A stretch of DNA of 64,000 nucleotides from NCBI RefSeq assembly GCF_010686755.1, contig NZ_JAAGXA010000003.1:214746-278745 (forward strand). Direction: 5' to 3'. A program made the position numbers and the translations under genes. Below are positions 17,120 through 26,565 of the stretch, piece by piece; within the stretch, counting starts at the first letter, position 1; each line of letters begins with the position of its first letter. The notes beneath the pieces are model-generated. The model was not told the DNA's origin and ran no database searches. It was given only the letters and a program-made list of their open reading frames with translations. Source of the stretch: Nocardioides zeae. GTDB taxonomy: Bacteria; Actinomycetota; Actinomycetes; Propionibacteriales; Nocardioidaceae.

Positions 17120-20100
17120 CGGTCGTCACCCCCGTCCAGCAGGGCACTGACCGCCTCGACCAGCGGGACGGGCGGGACCCAGGCGAAGACACCGCACGGC
17201 TGCCCGTCGACGACGGGGGTGCGCGGACCGCACATGCCGCGCAGGTAGAGGTAGAGGACGCCCCCCAGGTGGGTCGCCGGGTCGTAGTCACGCAGGCGCC
17301 ACCGCAGGAACCGGTGGGCCACCACCGCGTAGAGCAGGGCCTGGAGCGGGTAGTCGCTGCCCGCCATGGCCGCCTCCATCGCCTCCGGTCGGTAGGTCGA
17401 GGCCCGGAGCGGAGGCGCGTCGTCGCCGTGCGGGCCCAGCCAGTTCGTCTTGTAGTCGACCACCACGTAGCGGTCCACCTCGTTCCCGTGCCGGTCGACG
17501 CCCGCCCCGCGGAGCCGGAGGAGCACGTCCACCGACCCGCCCAGGTAGCCCCGCAGCGGCTGCTCCGCCAGCGCCGGGTCGGCGTCGAGCACCGCGGCGT
17601 AGCTCCGCACGGGGTCCCCCTCGGGGAGGTGCGCCCGCAGGACCGGCGCGAGGTCGCCCAGCACGATCGAGGAGCCTCCCGCGCCCCGGGCGAGGTCGCC
17701 CCCGGACAGGGGGAGCTCGAAGTCCAGCTCGCGCAGCGAGTCCGCCGGGGCGACGGCCGCGAGGGTGCGCCCCCCGGCCAGCGGACCGAGCGGTGACGTG
17801 GCCACCGCGAGGAGGGCCCGCACCAGGGCCTCCTCGTCGAGGTCGGGCACCGGCCACCACGTGCGCTGCTCGGCCACCAGCACGGCGATCCGCTCCGCGG
17901 CGTCCGGGGCCGTGAGGTCGGCGTGCTCGAGCACGGCGTGCACCAACGAGCCGAAGGTCGCGCCGACCGGGAGGTCCGCCATCGGGGAGACCAGGTCGCC
18001 GGGAACCTCCGGCGGGTCGTCGTCCGGCGGCCTCGCCGTGTCGGGCTCGTCGTCGCGCGGCACGACCTCGGGCTCGCTGGTGGGAGGCAGCACCGGCTCG
18101 TGCCCGCCGCTTACCGACCCGGCGCCACCGGCCGCCAACGCCGAGTACGACGTGCGCCGCCAGCCGAGGTCGACGTCGCGGTCGAACGAGCGCACCGCGA
18201 GCACGGGCGGTGCCGTCTCGGGCGGTCGCGCCGGTGTCGGGGCGGGCAGCGCGTGCTCCAGCACGGGCCCCCCGGCGGCCTCGAGCGCGGCCAGCCGGGC
18301 CCAGGCGTCGTCGTCGCTCGGCAGGGGCACGGTCAGCGGCACCGTGGGCACCCCGCGGGTGCGGCCGAACAGCACCCGGTGCAGCGGGGAGCCGGCCGTG
18401 TTGTTCGTCGGCGCCCACCAGGCGACCACCTGGGACTGCGCGCGGGTCGCCGCGACGTACAGCAGCCGCAGCGACTCCCCCGCATCCTCCGCCTGGTGCT
18501 CCTCGCAGCTGCGCCGCCAGTGCGGCCCCGACTCCCCGCCGACGTCGATCGCGCGGCGTCGGTGCCCCCGCTCGTCGGGGGGCAGGTGGAACAGGGGGAC
18601 GGTGGGCTCGGAGACGTAGCGGTCGCACAGCCAGGGCAGGTAGACCACCGGGTACTGCAGGCCCTTGCTCCCGTGGATCGTCACGAGCTGCACGGCCGCC
18701 AGGTCGCTGTCGAGCCGACGCGTGCGCTCGTCGACCCCGTCGCCCGCGCCCTCCCGCATCTCGTGCTCGAGCCAGGCCACGAGGCCCGACGGACCGAGCG
18801 CCTCGCCCCGCGCACGGTCGCCGGCGCCCCGGGCCTCGCCGCGGGAGGCCGCGTGGAGGGCCTCCGCGAGGTGTCGCAGGTCGGTCAGGTGGCGTTCGCC
18901 CTCGACACGGGCGAGCACGCGCGCCGCCAGGCCCCCGCGCTGGGCCGCCTCGAACACGGCCGCCACGCCCCGGCGGGCGAGCAGCACCGACCAGCGGCGC
19001 AGTGCGTCGGCGGTGCGGTCGGTCGCACGGTCGCCCTCCGCGGCGAGCGAGGCCGGGGTGTCGGGGAAGAACGAGGTGAGCGCGGCCGCCCGCACGAGCA
19101 GCGAGCGGTGGGGCGCGTCGACGGCGCTCAGCAGCGTGCGCCACTCCTCCGCGGCGGGGGTCGCGAAGACGCTGCCGCCGCCCGCGAAGACCGCGCGCAC
19201 ACCGACCTCGGCGAGGGCGTCGCGCACGGCTCCGAGCTGGCGCCGGGTGTGGGCGAGCACCGCCACGTCGCCCGCCTGCAGCCGTCGCCCGTCCCACTGC
19301 GCCTCGGAGGCGAGCAGCGCCGCGATGTCGCGCGCGCAGTCGGTGTCGACGTGGGGCCGCACCTGGTCCATGCGCAGGCCGCGCCCCTGGCGCGTCACCC
19401 GGCTCACGTCGGTGCGCCGCACCACCCGCAGCCGGAAGGGCGCGTCCGACGGCGCGCCGCCCAGTCGCGCGACCGTGTGGTGGGCGCTCACGGGACGCAC
19501 GACGATGCGGTCGTCGCCCAGCGCCGTGCCCTCGAGCAACCGGTTCGTCGCATCCACGAGCGCGCGGTCGGACCGCCAGTTCGTCGCGAGCGTCTGGTGG
19601 GTGGACGCGGTCGCGGCCGCCTCCAGGTACGTCGCGACGTCACCCCCGCGGAAGGCGTAGATCGCCTGCTTGGGGTCGCCGATCAGCACCATCGTGGCGT
19701 GGCCCGAGAACGCCCGGTCGAAGACCTGCCACTGCACCGGGTCGGTGTCCTGGAACTCGTCGACCAGCACGACGCGCCAGCGCTGCCGCATCCGGGTGCG
19801 CGCAGCAGCGTCCGGGTCCTCCAGGGCGGTGGCGAGCTGGCTGAGCAGGTCGTCGTACCCCAACAGGCCGGCCTGGCGCTTGCGACGCTCGACCTCCGCC
19901 CGGACGGCACGCGCGAACCGCACCCGCCGCAGGGCGGGCGTGCCCTCCGCCGGGTGCTCCGGGACCAGCGCTGCCTGCGGGTCGCCGACCGCGACCGCGC
20001 CCAGGCGACGGGCCTCCGCGACCGAGAAGACGGGCGCCTCCTCGTCGACGAAGCCCCGCAGGTAGAGGTCGTCGACCACCTCGTCGCGCACGTCTCCGAC

Positions 20101-20661
20101 GTCCTCCACCAGGCGGGCCGACGGGTCGGTGTCACCCGCGACCCCCAGGCTGCGCAGCACCTGCTGGCAGAACTGGTGGATCGTGGCGATGGTGGCACCG
20201 TCGAAGTGGGCGAGCGCGGTGCTGACCCGGGCGTGCCGCGCCCGCAGGGTCTCCCGGTCGCCGGTGCACAGCAGGGCGACCACCTCGTCCACGTCCGGGG
20301 CCTCCGTCGCGGACCGGGGCCCGGCCGGCCCGGCCGGCCCCTCGTCACCCGTCGTGGTGGCGTCCTCGGCGCCTCCCCCGGCCTCGGGTCGCGCGAGCGT
20401 CGTCGCCAGCGCGGACGCCACGTCGACCAGCTGGCCCCGCACCCGCTGGCGCAGCTCCTGGCTCGCGGCCCGCCCGAACGTGACGACGAGCAGCTCGTCG
20501 AGACGGGCGTGGCCCTCCGCGACGTACCGCGCGACCAGCGCCCCGATCGTCCAGGTCTTGCCGGTGCCCGCGCTGGCCTCGAGCAGTGTCGTGCCCTGCG
20601 GCAGCGGACCCAGCACGTCGAACGGCGCGAGCTCCGGCGTCGGCGCGGTCCCCGCGCTCAC
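17116..20661 (-). CDS. recB: Exodeoxyribonuclease V beta subunit (RecB)
   Basis: 1181 residues from GTG 20661, which overlaps recC by 4 nt. UvrD-like 3'-5' helicase: Walker A ASAGTGKT (about residues 29-36), VVLVDEFQDTDPVQW (motif II), MVLIGDPKQAIYAFRGGD (motif III), LTIHGSKGLQYPVVYLP-like (VQLVTIHGSKGLQ, motif V), LLYVAATRAQSQ (motif VI). The C-terminal nuclease domain has FGSLVHAVLEH, SVDVLLRLRG and VVVDYKTNWLG, the Asp/Lys core of the RecB nuclease. The final PVVDGQPCGVFAWVPP is typical. A frame continuing to 21165 is an artefact over recC. Confidence 0.95.
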   Translation of the reverse strand: MSAGTAPTPELAPFDVLGPLPQGTTLLEASAGTGKTWTIGALVARYVAEGHARLDELLVVTFGRAASQELRQRVRGQLVDVASALATTLARPEAGGGAEDATTTGDEGPAGPAGPRSATEAPDVDEVVALLCTGDRETLRARHARVSTALAHFDGATIATIHQFCQQVLRSLGVAGDTDPSARLVEDVGDVRDEVVDDLYLRGFVDEEAPVFSVAEARRLGAVAVGDPQAALVPEHPAEGTPALRRVRFARAVRAEVERRKRQAGLLGYDDLLSQLATALEDPDAAARTRMRQRWRVVLVDEFQDTDPVQWQVFDRAFSGHATMVLIGDPKQAIYAFRGGDVATYLEAAATASTHQTLATNWRSDRALVDATNRLLEGTALGDDRIVVRPVSAHHTVARLGGAPSDAPFRLRVVRRTDVSRVTRQGRGLRMDQVRPHVDTDCARDIAALLASEAQWDGRRLQAGDVAVLAHTRRQLGAVRDALAEVGVRAVFAGGGSVFATPAAEEWRTLLSAVDAPHRSLLVRAAALTSFFPDTPASLAAEGDRATDRTADALRRWSVLLARRGVAAVFEAAQRGGLAARVLARVEGERHLTDLRHLAEALHAASRGEARGAGDRARGEALGPSGLVAWLEHEMREGAGDGVDERTRRLDSDLAAVQLVTIHGSKGLQYPVVYLPWLCDRYVSEPTVPLFHLPPDERGHRRRAIDVGGESGPHWRRSCEEHQAEDAGESLRLLYVAATRAQSQVVAWWAPTNNTAGSPLHRVLFGRTRGVPTVPLTVPLPSDDDAWARLAALEAAGGPVLEHALPAPTPARPPETAPPVLAVRSFDRDVDLGWRRTSYSALAAGGAGSVSGGHEPVLPPTSEPEVVPRDDEPDTARPPDDDPPEVPGDLVSPMADLPVGATFGSLVHAVLEHADLTAPDAAERIAVLVAEQRTWWPVPDLDEEALVRALLAVATSPLGPLAGGRTLAAVAPADSLRELDFELPLSGGDLARGAGGSSIVLGDLAPVLRAHLPEGDPVRSYAAVLDADPALAEQPLRGYLGGSVDVLLRLRGAGVDRHGNEVDRYVVVDYKTNWLGPHGDDAPPLRASTYRPEAMEAAMAGSDYPLQALLYAVVAHRFLRWRLRDYDPATHLGGVLYLYLRGMCGPRTPVVDGQPCGVFAWVPPVPLVEAVSALLDGGDDR

Positions 20662-23600
20662 AGCGGCCCCATCCGCTCGCCGCCGGTGACCAGCGGACCC
20701 CACACCCGCCAGGCGAGCTGCCCGATCCGGGTGCGGAAGCCCGCGCCCTCGGTGGTCGGGACCCACAGCTCGTCGTCGCGCGGCGGCCCGAGCAGCACCT
20801 CCACGCCGGAGGCGTCGCCGAAGACCAACGTGTGCTCCGGATCCTCCTGCTCGCCCGGCACGGCAGCCCGGTCGCGCGACGTCTCCCACTCGCGCCGCGC
20901 CACCACCTCCAGCTCGACGTCGTCGCCGGCCCGCTGCCGGCGCATGGCCTCGGCCACCGCGCAGGTCGTGCGGACCGGCATGGGCAGCGGTTCGGCCAGC
21001 CCGCGGTCCCGGAGGTCGACGAGGGCGCGGAGGTGGTCGAGCGCCCGGTGGTCGAGCGGGCCCGCCAGGGAGCGTTGCGGCCCGGACCGACCGCTGCGAC
21101 CGACCGTGTGGGCCGTGAAGGACGCGTCGGGATGGCCCGCCGACAGGGCGAGCAGCCGCACCCACGCCCCGATGCGGTGCCGCGCCCGCACGCCGGAGAA
21201 CCCGACCGACACCAGACGGTTGCCGTGCACACCGCCGACGGTGCCGACCAGCCGCCGGCCGTCACCCAGGTCGACGTCCACGTCGAGCGTGCGGGCGTCG
21301 CCGGACCTCAGGTCGACGGTGTCGACGTACAGGGCCCGCACGTCCCGCTCGGCGCTCGCGAGGGTGCGGGCGCCCAGCGCCCGGGGCGGCAGGTGTCCCC
21401 GGCGCCGTTCGGCCTCCCGGGCCAGCTCCGGGTGGACGCCGCCCAGCACGTCCGCCAGGAGGCGCGCACCGACGCCCCACCGGTCGAGCGCGTCGAGCTC
21501 CAGCGGCAGCGCGTCCTCGACCTCGTCGGCGTCGAACCGGCTGCCGACCCCGAGCCCCGTGCGCAGGAACTCCCGCACGGGCCGCTCGACGAACCGCACG
21601 AGGTCCTCCAGCGCGACCTCCGTGTCGCGGGCGCGGTGCAGCGGCGCGTCGACGAAGGGACCGCGGGGGGCGCGCTCGCGCACGACCGCGCGCGCACCGG
21701 CGAGGGCGGTCGGGTCGAAGCTGAAGGGCGGTGCCCCGGGCGGCACGAGACCGTCCCCCGTGCGCGTCCCCGACGCCAGGTTGGCCGGGTGGAACGGCTG
21801 CAACGGGTGCCGCACCACCACGGGTCGCTCGACCGGAGCGGTGGCCCGCACCGCGGTCAGCAGCTCGCCCACCGGCACCGACGGCGGTCGCACCCCGCCG
21901 GTGTGCTCGGTCGCCCCGGTGTAGGTCACCACCAGCCGCTCGCCCGTCGCCATGACGGCGTCGAGGAGCAGCTGCCGGTCCTCCGCGCGGGGATCGCGCT
22001 CGCCGAGGAGCGGCCGCCGGGCGAGGACGTCGTCGCCGTCGTCGATGCCGGCCCGCGGGAACACGCCGTCGTCGAGACCGAGCAGGCAGACCACCCGGTG
22101 CGGGACCGAGCGCATCGGCACGAGCGTGGCGACGGTCAGGGTGCCCGTGCGGAAGCTCGTGCGCGTGGGGCGGCCGGACCAGCGGCGGGACAGCAGCGCA
22201 CGGACGTCCGGCAGCACCAGGGGCGGCGACGCGGTGTCGTCGTCGGGGGCGAGGCGCGCCAGCTCGCGCTCGACCTCGGCCTGCATCCAGGCGTCGGCCG
22301 GGGCGACGGCGGCGAGCGACGCCACTCCCTCCGCGAGCACCGTCGCCCACCGGTCGGCCGGAGCCGGGCCGTGGAGGGCGTCGAGGGTGTGCTGCAACCG
22401 GTCGACCAGCTCGGCGATCCGCCCGGCCAGGTCGATCGCGCCGCTGCCCACGTCGTCGAGCGGCAGGGCGTGGGCCAACCAGTGCGGCTCGTCGCCGGAG
22501 AGCGCGACGCCGAGCAGGACCCGGTCGAGGCCCGCCCGCCAGGTGTTCTGGGCGATGCCGTCGAGGCCGAACCCCGCGCGGTGGGGCGCGTCGAGCCCCC
22601 AGCGCACGCCGGCGTCGGCCACCCAGCGCTGCAGCACCGTCAGGTCGTCGTCGGCCAGGCGGAAGCGGCGCCGCACCGCGGGGAGCGACGCCAGGTCGAG
22701 GACGTCGGATGCCGTGACCCGCCCACCCGCCAGCGCGACGAGGCGCTCGGCGAGGGCCAGCAGCGGGTTGGTGCTGCCGAGCGCACGGTCGGCGAGACGG
22801 ACCCGCAACCGGTGGGCGGGGTGGCGCCCCTCCCGGGCCGCGGGCTCCTCGCCCTCGTCGAGGGCACCGGCGAGCCCGAAGCCCGCCTCGATCAGCGGCG
22901 CGTAGGTCTCGACGTCGGGGCACATGACCAGCACGTCCCGCGGCTCGAGCGTGGGATCGTCCGCCAACAGGCCGACGAGCACCTCCCGGAGCACCTCGAC
23001 CTGGCGCGCGGGCCCGTGGCAGGCGTGCACCTGCACCGACGTGTCCACCGCCCGCGTGCGCGCGGCACGGTCGTGCTCGTCGGGGAGCCGGTCGGCACGC
23101 ACGTCGGCCTGCAGGAGGCGGAGCAGCGAGGCGCCGGGACCGGGCTCGTCGAGGTCGTCGTGGGTCACCACCGCGATGCGGGGCAGCGCGGCGAGGCGCA
23201 GGCCCAGCTCCCGTGCGTCCCGACCCAGCGCGGCGAGCAGCGGGTGGTGGACGAGCACGTCGGTGTCGTGGTCGGCCCGCACGGGCGCCGCCGCTCCCCC
23301 GGGGGCGTGCGCGTCGAGCCTGCGTGCCACCTCCGTGGACGCGACCGGGAGCCACAGGTGCACGTCACGGTGCTCCCCCAGGGCGGCGAGGAGCTCGAGC
23401 TCGGCCGCGGGCAGGCGCGTGTGCCCGAACAGCGAGAGACGGCCGGGCAGGTCCAGCTCGCCGAGAGCGCCGGAGCGCAGGGCGGCGACGGTCTGCGCGT
23501 GCCGCACGTCGGGCGGCGGCGCGTCCACCTCGTCGAGCACCCGACGCCAGAGCTCGGCCTGCCAGTGCAGGTCGTCGGGCAGCCGCTCGCCCGCGCCGTC

Positions 23601-24107
23601 GAGAGCCCGTCCCTCCCGCCAGTCGGCCAGCAGGCGCGGACGCTGCGACGCGTAGGAACCGAAGAGCCCCGCGAGGCGACGCGCGACCGACCAGCGGCGC
23701 GAACGCCGGAGCTCGCCGAGCTCGGGCGGCTCACCGGGGGACAGCACCGCGCCGAGGTGCCGCGCCAGCGGGGCGCACCACGGCTCGTCGAGGTGGGCGT
23801 CGACGACCGCCAGGACCGGCCAGACGAGACGCGCCGGGTCCCACGGGTCCTCGCGGTCGCGATCGAGGAGGAGCGTCACCAACGAGTGCGGCTTCAGGAA
23901 CCGCACGCCTGCGCACACGCCGTCGCCGCCCCGCGGCCCGGCCCCGAGCCGGTGGGAGAGCCGCTGGGCCAGCCAGCGCTCGATGCCCCGCTCCGGCACG
24001 ACCACCAGCTCGTCGGCGAACGGGTCGTCCACCGGGTGCGCGAGCAGCTCGGCCAGCGCGTCGGCGAGGACGCCGGTGCTGGTCGCGCGGTGCACGGTGA
24101 GGGTCAC
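20658..24107 (-). CDS. recC: Exodeoxyribonuclease V gamma subunit (RecC)
   Basis: About 1149 residues, the Chi-recognising structural subunit with an inactivated helicase fold. It starts LTVHRATSTGVLADALAELLAHPVDDPFADELVVVPERGIERWLAQRLSHRLG, a strongly family-like beginning, and contains DVLVMCPDVETYAPLIEAGFG and PMRSVPHRVVCLLGLDDGVFPR. GTG 24107 is chosen since the conserved sequence begins there; other GTG codons up to 24167 add at most 20 unconserved residues. Homologues also appear in mycobacteria. The operon order recC-recB-recD, with two 4-nt overlaps, means one transcript. Confidence 0.93.
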   Translation of the reverse strand: MTLTVHRATSTGVLADALAELLAHPVDDPFADELVVVPERGIERWLAQRLSHRLGAGPRGGDGVCAGVRFLKPHSLVTLLLDRDREDPWDPARLVWPVLAVVDAHLDEPWCAPLARHLGAVLSPGEPPELGELRRSRRWSVARRLAGLFGSYASQRPRLLADWREGRALDGAGERLPDDLHWQAELWRRVLDEVDAPPPDVRHAQTVAALRSGALGELDLPGRLSLFGHTRLPAAELELLAALGEHRDVHLWLPVASTEVARRLDAHAPGGAAAPVRADHDTDVLVHHPLLAALGRDARELGLRLAALPRIAVVTHDDLDEPGPGASLLRLLQADVRADRLPDEHDRAARTRAVDTSVQVHACHGPARQVEVLREVLVGLLADDPTLEPRDVLVMCPDVETYAPLIEAGFGLAGALDEGEEPAAREGRHPAHRLRVRLADRALGSTNPLLALAERLVALAGGRVTASDVLDLASLPAVRRRFRLADDDLTVLQRWVADAGVRWGLDAPHRAGFGLDGIAQNTWRAGLDRVLLGVALSGDEPHWLAHALPLDDVGSGAIDLAGRIAELVDRLQHTLDALHGPAPADRWATVLAEGVASLAAVAPADAWMQAEVERELARLAPDDDTASPPLVLPDVRALLSRRWSGRPTRTSFRTGTLTVATLVPMRSVPHRVVCLLGLDDGVFPRAGIDDGDDVLARRPLLGERDPRAEDRQLLLDAVMATGERLVVTYTGATEHTGGVRPPSVPVGELLTAVRATAPVERPVVVRHPLQPFHPANLASGTRTGDGLVPPGAPPFSFDPTALAGARAVVRERAPRGPFVDAPLHRARDTEVALEDLVRFVERPVREFLRTGLGVGSRFDADEVEDALPLELDALDRWGVGARLLADVLGGVHPELAREAERRRGHLPPRALGARTLASAERDVRALYVDTVDLRSGDARTLDVDVDLGDGRRLVGTVGGVHGNRLVSVGFSGVRARHRIGAWVRLLALSAGHPDASFTAHTVGRSGRSGPQRSLAGPLDHRALDHLRALVDLRDRGLAEPLPMPVRTTCAVAEAMRRQRAGDDVELEVVARREWETSRDRAAVPGEQEDPEHTLVFGDASGVEVLLGPPRDDELWVPTTEGAGFRTRIGQLAWRVWGPLVTGGERMGPL

Positions 24108-24200
24108 GCGGGAGAGCCTGCCACGAGCGACCGACACTCCCGGACGGTCCTCCACAGGGACCCGCACGAGGTGCCACCGCCCGCCGCAGCGCGACTCCCG

Positions 24201-24257
24201 GAAATGGTCACCGACGACGGTCCGGACGCCGACTCACCTGTCGTTGCTGACCATTTC
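24201..24257. repeat. Inverted repeat (18-bp arms) upstream of recC
   Basis: The arms GAAATGGTCACCGACGAC (24201-24218) and its near reverse complement (24240-24257) match at 16 of 18 positions, with a 21-base loop. Position: between the recC start and the end of the preceding minus-strand gene. It is likely a terminator of that gene. Confidence 0.75.
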
Positions 24258-24265
24258 GTGGCCCC

Positions 24266-24304
24266 GCCGAGCCGGCCCGCCGAGCCGGCCCGCCGAGCCG
24301 GCCC
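24266..24304. repeat. Tandem repeat, 3 units of GCCGAGCCGGCCC
   Basis: Three exact 13-bp units directly beside the hairpin at 24201-24257, with a partial fourth. On the other strand the unit is GGGCCGGCTCGGC, sharing GGGCCGGCTCGG with the 10-bp repeat at 12845. Confidence 0.85.
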
Positions 24305-24336
24305 GCCGCGCCGTACGACCCACCTCGACGCAGGAC

Positions 24337-24774
24337 CTACCCCGCCAACGTGCCCGCGAGCCACCCGCGGGCGAAGCGCTGCCACTCCTCGCTCTGCCCC
24401 CGCCAGGCCGCCCACACCTCGCGCGGCGTCATCCCCGGCGTCAGCAGGGCCGCCTCGGAGGCGTCGGCGGTGACGAGCACGAGGCGGCCCGGCGCGTCGT
24501 ACGGCACCCGGGAGCGGGCCCAGATCGCGAACCAGATCTGCTGCACGTGGTCACCGTCGGTGACGAGCTCGGTGCCGTCCTGCGACAGGCGCACCTGGAA
24601 CGGCCGCTCGCCGGGCGCCTCGATCCGCACCCCGACGCGGCGCGACCGGGGGATCCGGCGACGCACGTCGACGGCGACCGCGTCCGGCCACCACAGCAGC
24701 GCGGCGTCGAGGAACTCGTCGGGCTCGAGGCGCAGCGCCCCGTCCGGCGAGTAGATGCACGCGGTCACGTCCAC
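24337..24774 (-). CDS. Conserved-looking unknown protein
   Basis: 145 residues, starting MDVTACIYSPDGALRLEPDEFLDAALLWWPDAVAVDVRRR. I do not recognise it. It appears globular and cytoplasmic: beta strands (RVGVRIEAPGERPFQVRLSQDGTELVTDG), then QQIWFAIWARSRVPYDAPGRLVLVTADASEAALL, then a helical end MTPREVWAAWRGQSEEWQRFARGWLAG. There is no membrane helix or cofactor motif. Codon use is like that of its neighbours. It is probably a stand-alone gene ending at the hairpin 24201-24257. Confidence 0.65.
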   Translation of the reverse strand: MDVTACIYSPDGALRLEPDEFLDAALLWWPDAVAVDVRRRIPRSRRVGVRIEAPGERPFQVRLSQDGTELVTDGDHVQQIWFAIWARSRVPYDAPGRLVLVTADASEAALLTPGMTPREVWAAWRGQSEEWQRFARGWLAGTLAG

Positions 24775-24813
24775 GACGACCAGTGTGACGGATGCCCGCG
24801 CCGCGGGCGCCGC

Positions 24814-26310
24814 TCAGTGGGGCAGCGGCGCGCCGTCCGCAGCAGGCCCCGACGCAGGCTCCTGCTCCGGGCGCCGCACGAACGTCACGACGACGAGGAG
24901 CAGCAGCGACACGCAGGCGCCGACGAGGAACGCCGACCGCACGCCGTCCGCCACCGCGACCTCGGTCGTCGCGCCACCCTCGGCCGACCGCGTGGAGACG
25001 ATGGTCATGACGGTGACGAACAGCGCCGTACCGGCCGCCCCGGCCACCTGCTGGAAGGTGCCCAGCACCGCCGAGCCGTGCGCGTAGAGCGCCGGGCGCA
25101 CCGACCCCAGGCCCACCGTCATCAGCGGCGTGAAGGTGACGGCGAGACCGATGCAGAGCACGACGTACGCCGCGAGCAACCACGCCACGGGGGTGTCGGC
25201 CCCGATGGTCGCGAGCATCCACAGGGCCGCGCTGATGAGGGCCGCACCGGGCAGGAGGAGCGGACGGGGTCCGCGGGCGTCGTACACCCGTCCGACGATC
25301 GGGCCGGCCACCCCCATGAGGATGCCGCCCGGCAGGGTCAGCAGGCCGGTCGCGGTCGGTCCCATGCCCAGCACGGTCTGGGCGTAGTAGGGCACGAGGA
25401 TGAAGGTGCCCATCATCGCGGCCATCGCCACCAGCATCGCCGCCATCGCGACGGTGAACTGGCGCGAGGCGAAGACGCGGAGGTCGAGCAGCGCGCGGTC
25501 GGTGCGGGCGAGGAGCAGCTGGCGCCCGACGAACGCCGCCAGCGCCAGGACGCCCACGCCGAACGGCACCGCCGGGGACAGTCCGTGCGACCCCTCTGCG
25601 GCGTGCCCGAGGCTGACGAGGCCGTAGACCAGGCCGCCGAAGCCCAGCACCGCCAGCGGCACCGAGACGAGGTCCACGGGGGCGGCCAGCGGGGCGGCGA
25701 CCGGCCGCACCAGGCGCAGCCCGAGCACGAGGGCGGCCACGGCGACCGGCACGACGAGGCCGAAGACCCAGCGCCAGCCGAGGTGCTCGAGCACGACGCC
25801 GGACAGCGTCGGCCCCAGGGCCGGCGCCACGGAGATGACGATCGAGATGTTGCCCATCATCACGCCGCGGCGGGACGGCGGCACGAGCGTCATGATCGTG
25901 GTCATCAGCAGCGGCAGCATGATCGCCGTGCCCGACGCCTGGACGACCCGCGCGGTGAGGAGCACGCCGAACCCGGGAGCCAGCGCGGCGAGCGTCGTGC
26001 CGGCGGTGAAGAGGCTCATCGCGACCCCGAAGAGCGTGCGGGTGCCGAGCCGCGAGATGAGGTAGCCCGTCAGCGGGATGACCACGCCCATGGTCAGCAG
26101 GAACGCCGTCGTGAGCCACTGGCCGACGCTCGGGTCGACCCCGAGCTCGGTCTGCAGCACCGGCAGGGCGACGCTCATGACGGTCTCGTTGAGGATCACC
26201 ACGAAGGTGGCGACCAGGAGCACGCCGATGAGGACGACGTCGCGGCGCTCGAGCGCGGACCCCGCGGCGGGTCCCGTCGCGGGCAGCGCCTCGGCGCGGG
26301 TGTCGGTCAT
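24814..26310 (-). CDS. MFS drug transporter, DHA2 family (14 TM)
   Basis: 498 residues. The N-terminus has VVLIGVLLVATFVVILNETVMSVALPVLQTEL, with the acidic motif in the first helix typical of DHA2 multidrug exporters (LDxTIVNVALP-like). WLTTAFLLTMGVVIPLTGYLISRLGTR matches motif A, and motif C is GPTLSGVVLEHLGWRWVF. About 14 hydrophobic segments are seen. A proton-driven efflux of a hydrophobic compound is likely; the substrate is unknown. The start at ATG 26310 follows CAGGAGACGCC. It diverges from the GH30 gene. It is close in plan to LmrB/EmrB-type exporters. Confidence 0.9.
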   Translation of the reverse strand: MTDTRAEALPATGPAAGSALERRDVVLIGVLLVATFVVILNETVMSVALPVLQTELGVDPSVGQWLTTAFLLTMGVVIPLTGYLISRLGTRTLFGVAMSLFTAGTTLAALAPGFGVLLTARVVQASGTAIMLPLLMTTIMTLVPPSRRGVMMGNISIVISVAPALGPTLSGVVLEHLGWRWVFGLVVPVAVAALVLGLRLVRPVAAPLAAPVDLVSVPLAVLGFGGLVYGLVSLGHAAEGSHGLSPAVPFGVGVLALAAFVGRQLLLARTDRALLDLRVFASRQFTVAMAAMLVAMAAMMGTFILVPYYAQTVLGMGPTATGLLTLPGGILMGVAGPIVGRVYDARGPRPLLLPGAALISAALWMLATIGADTPVAWLLAAYVVLCIGLAVTFTPLMTVGLGSVRPALYAHGSAVLGTFQQVAGAAGTALFVTVMTIVSTRSAEGGATTEVAVADGVRSAFLVGACVSLLLLVVVTFVRRPEQEPASGPAADGAPLPH

Positions 26311-26565
26311 GAGCGGCGTCTCCTGGAGCGGGGGCGGGTGGTGCGACGGACGACGGGTCCGACCGGAGAGGCTCCCAGAACTCATCGTCGAGGAGCGAAT
26401 CGTTTTCCACCGGGTCGCTATTCCGCCCGACGCGCCTTGAGGATTCCTTGAGGAACCGTTCCGCCGGGGCCCGAGATGCCGTAGGTTGCCGGACGACGAC
26501 ACCCTCCCCCTCCGGTCGTCAGGGCGCCACGCCTTCCCCCGGGCCCCAGAAAGTCGACGCCTCCC
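26311..26565. promoter_or_regulatory. Divergent MFS/GH30 intergenic region
   Basis: 255 bp. A direct repeat CCTTGAGGA occurs twice 11 bp apart (26435-26443 and 26446-26454), one helical turn, which could be a regulator site. The start of the space lies in the leader of the MFS gene. No certain promoter is assigned. Confidence 0.35.

Noticed and set aside
17923..21924. Plus-strand open frame of over 1300 codons opposite recB/recC
   Set aside because: Arises from the codon bias of recB and recC on the other strand; the protein is Arg/His/Gly-rich with no domain.
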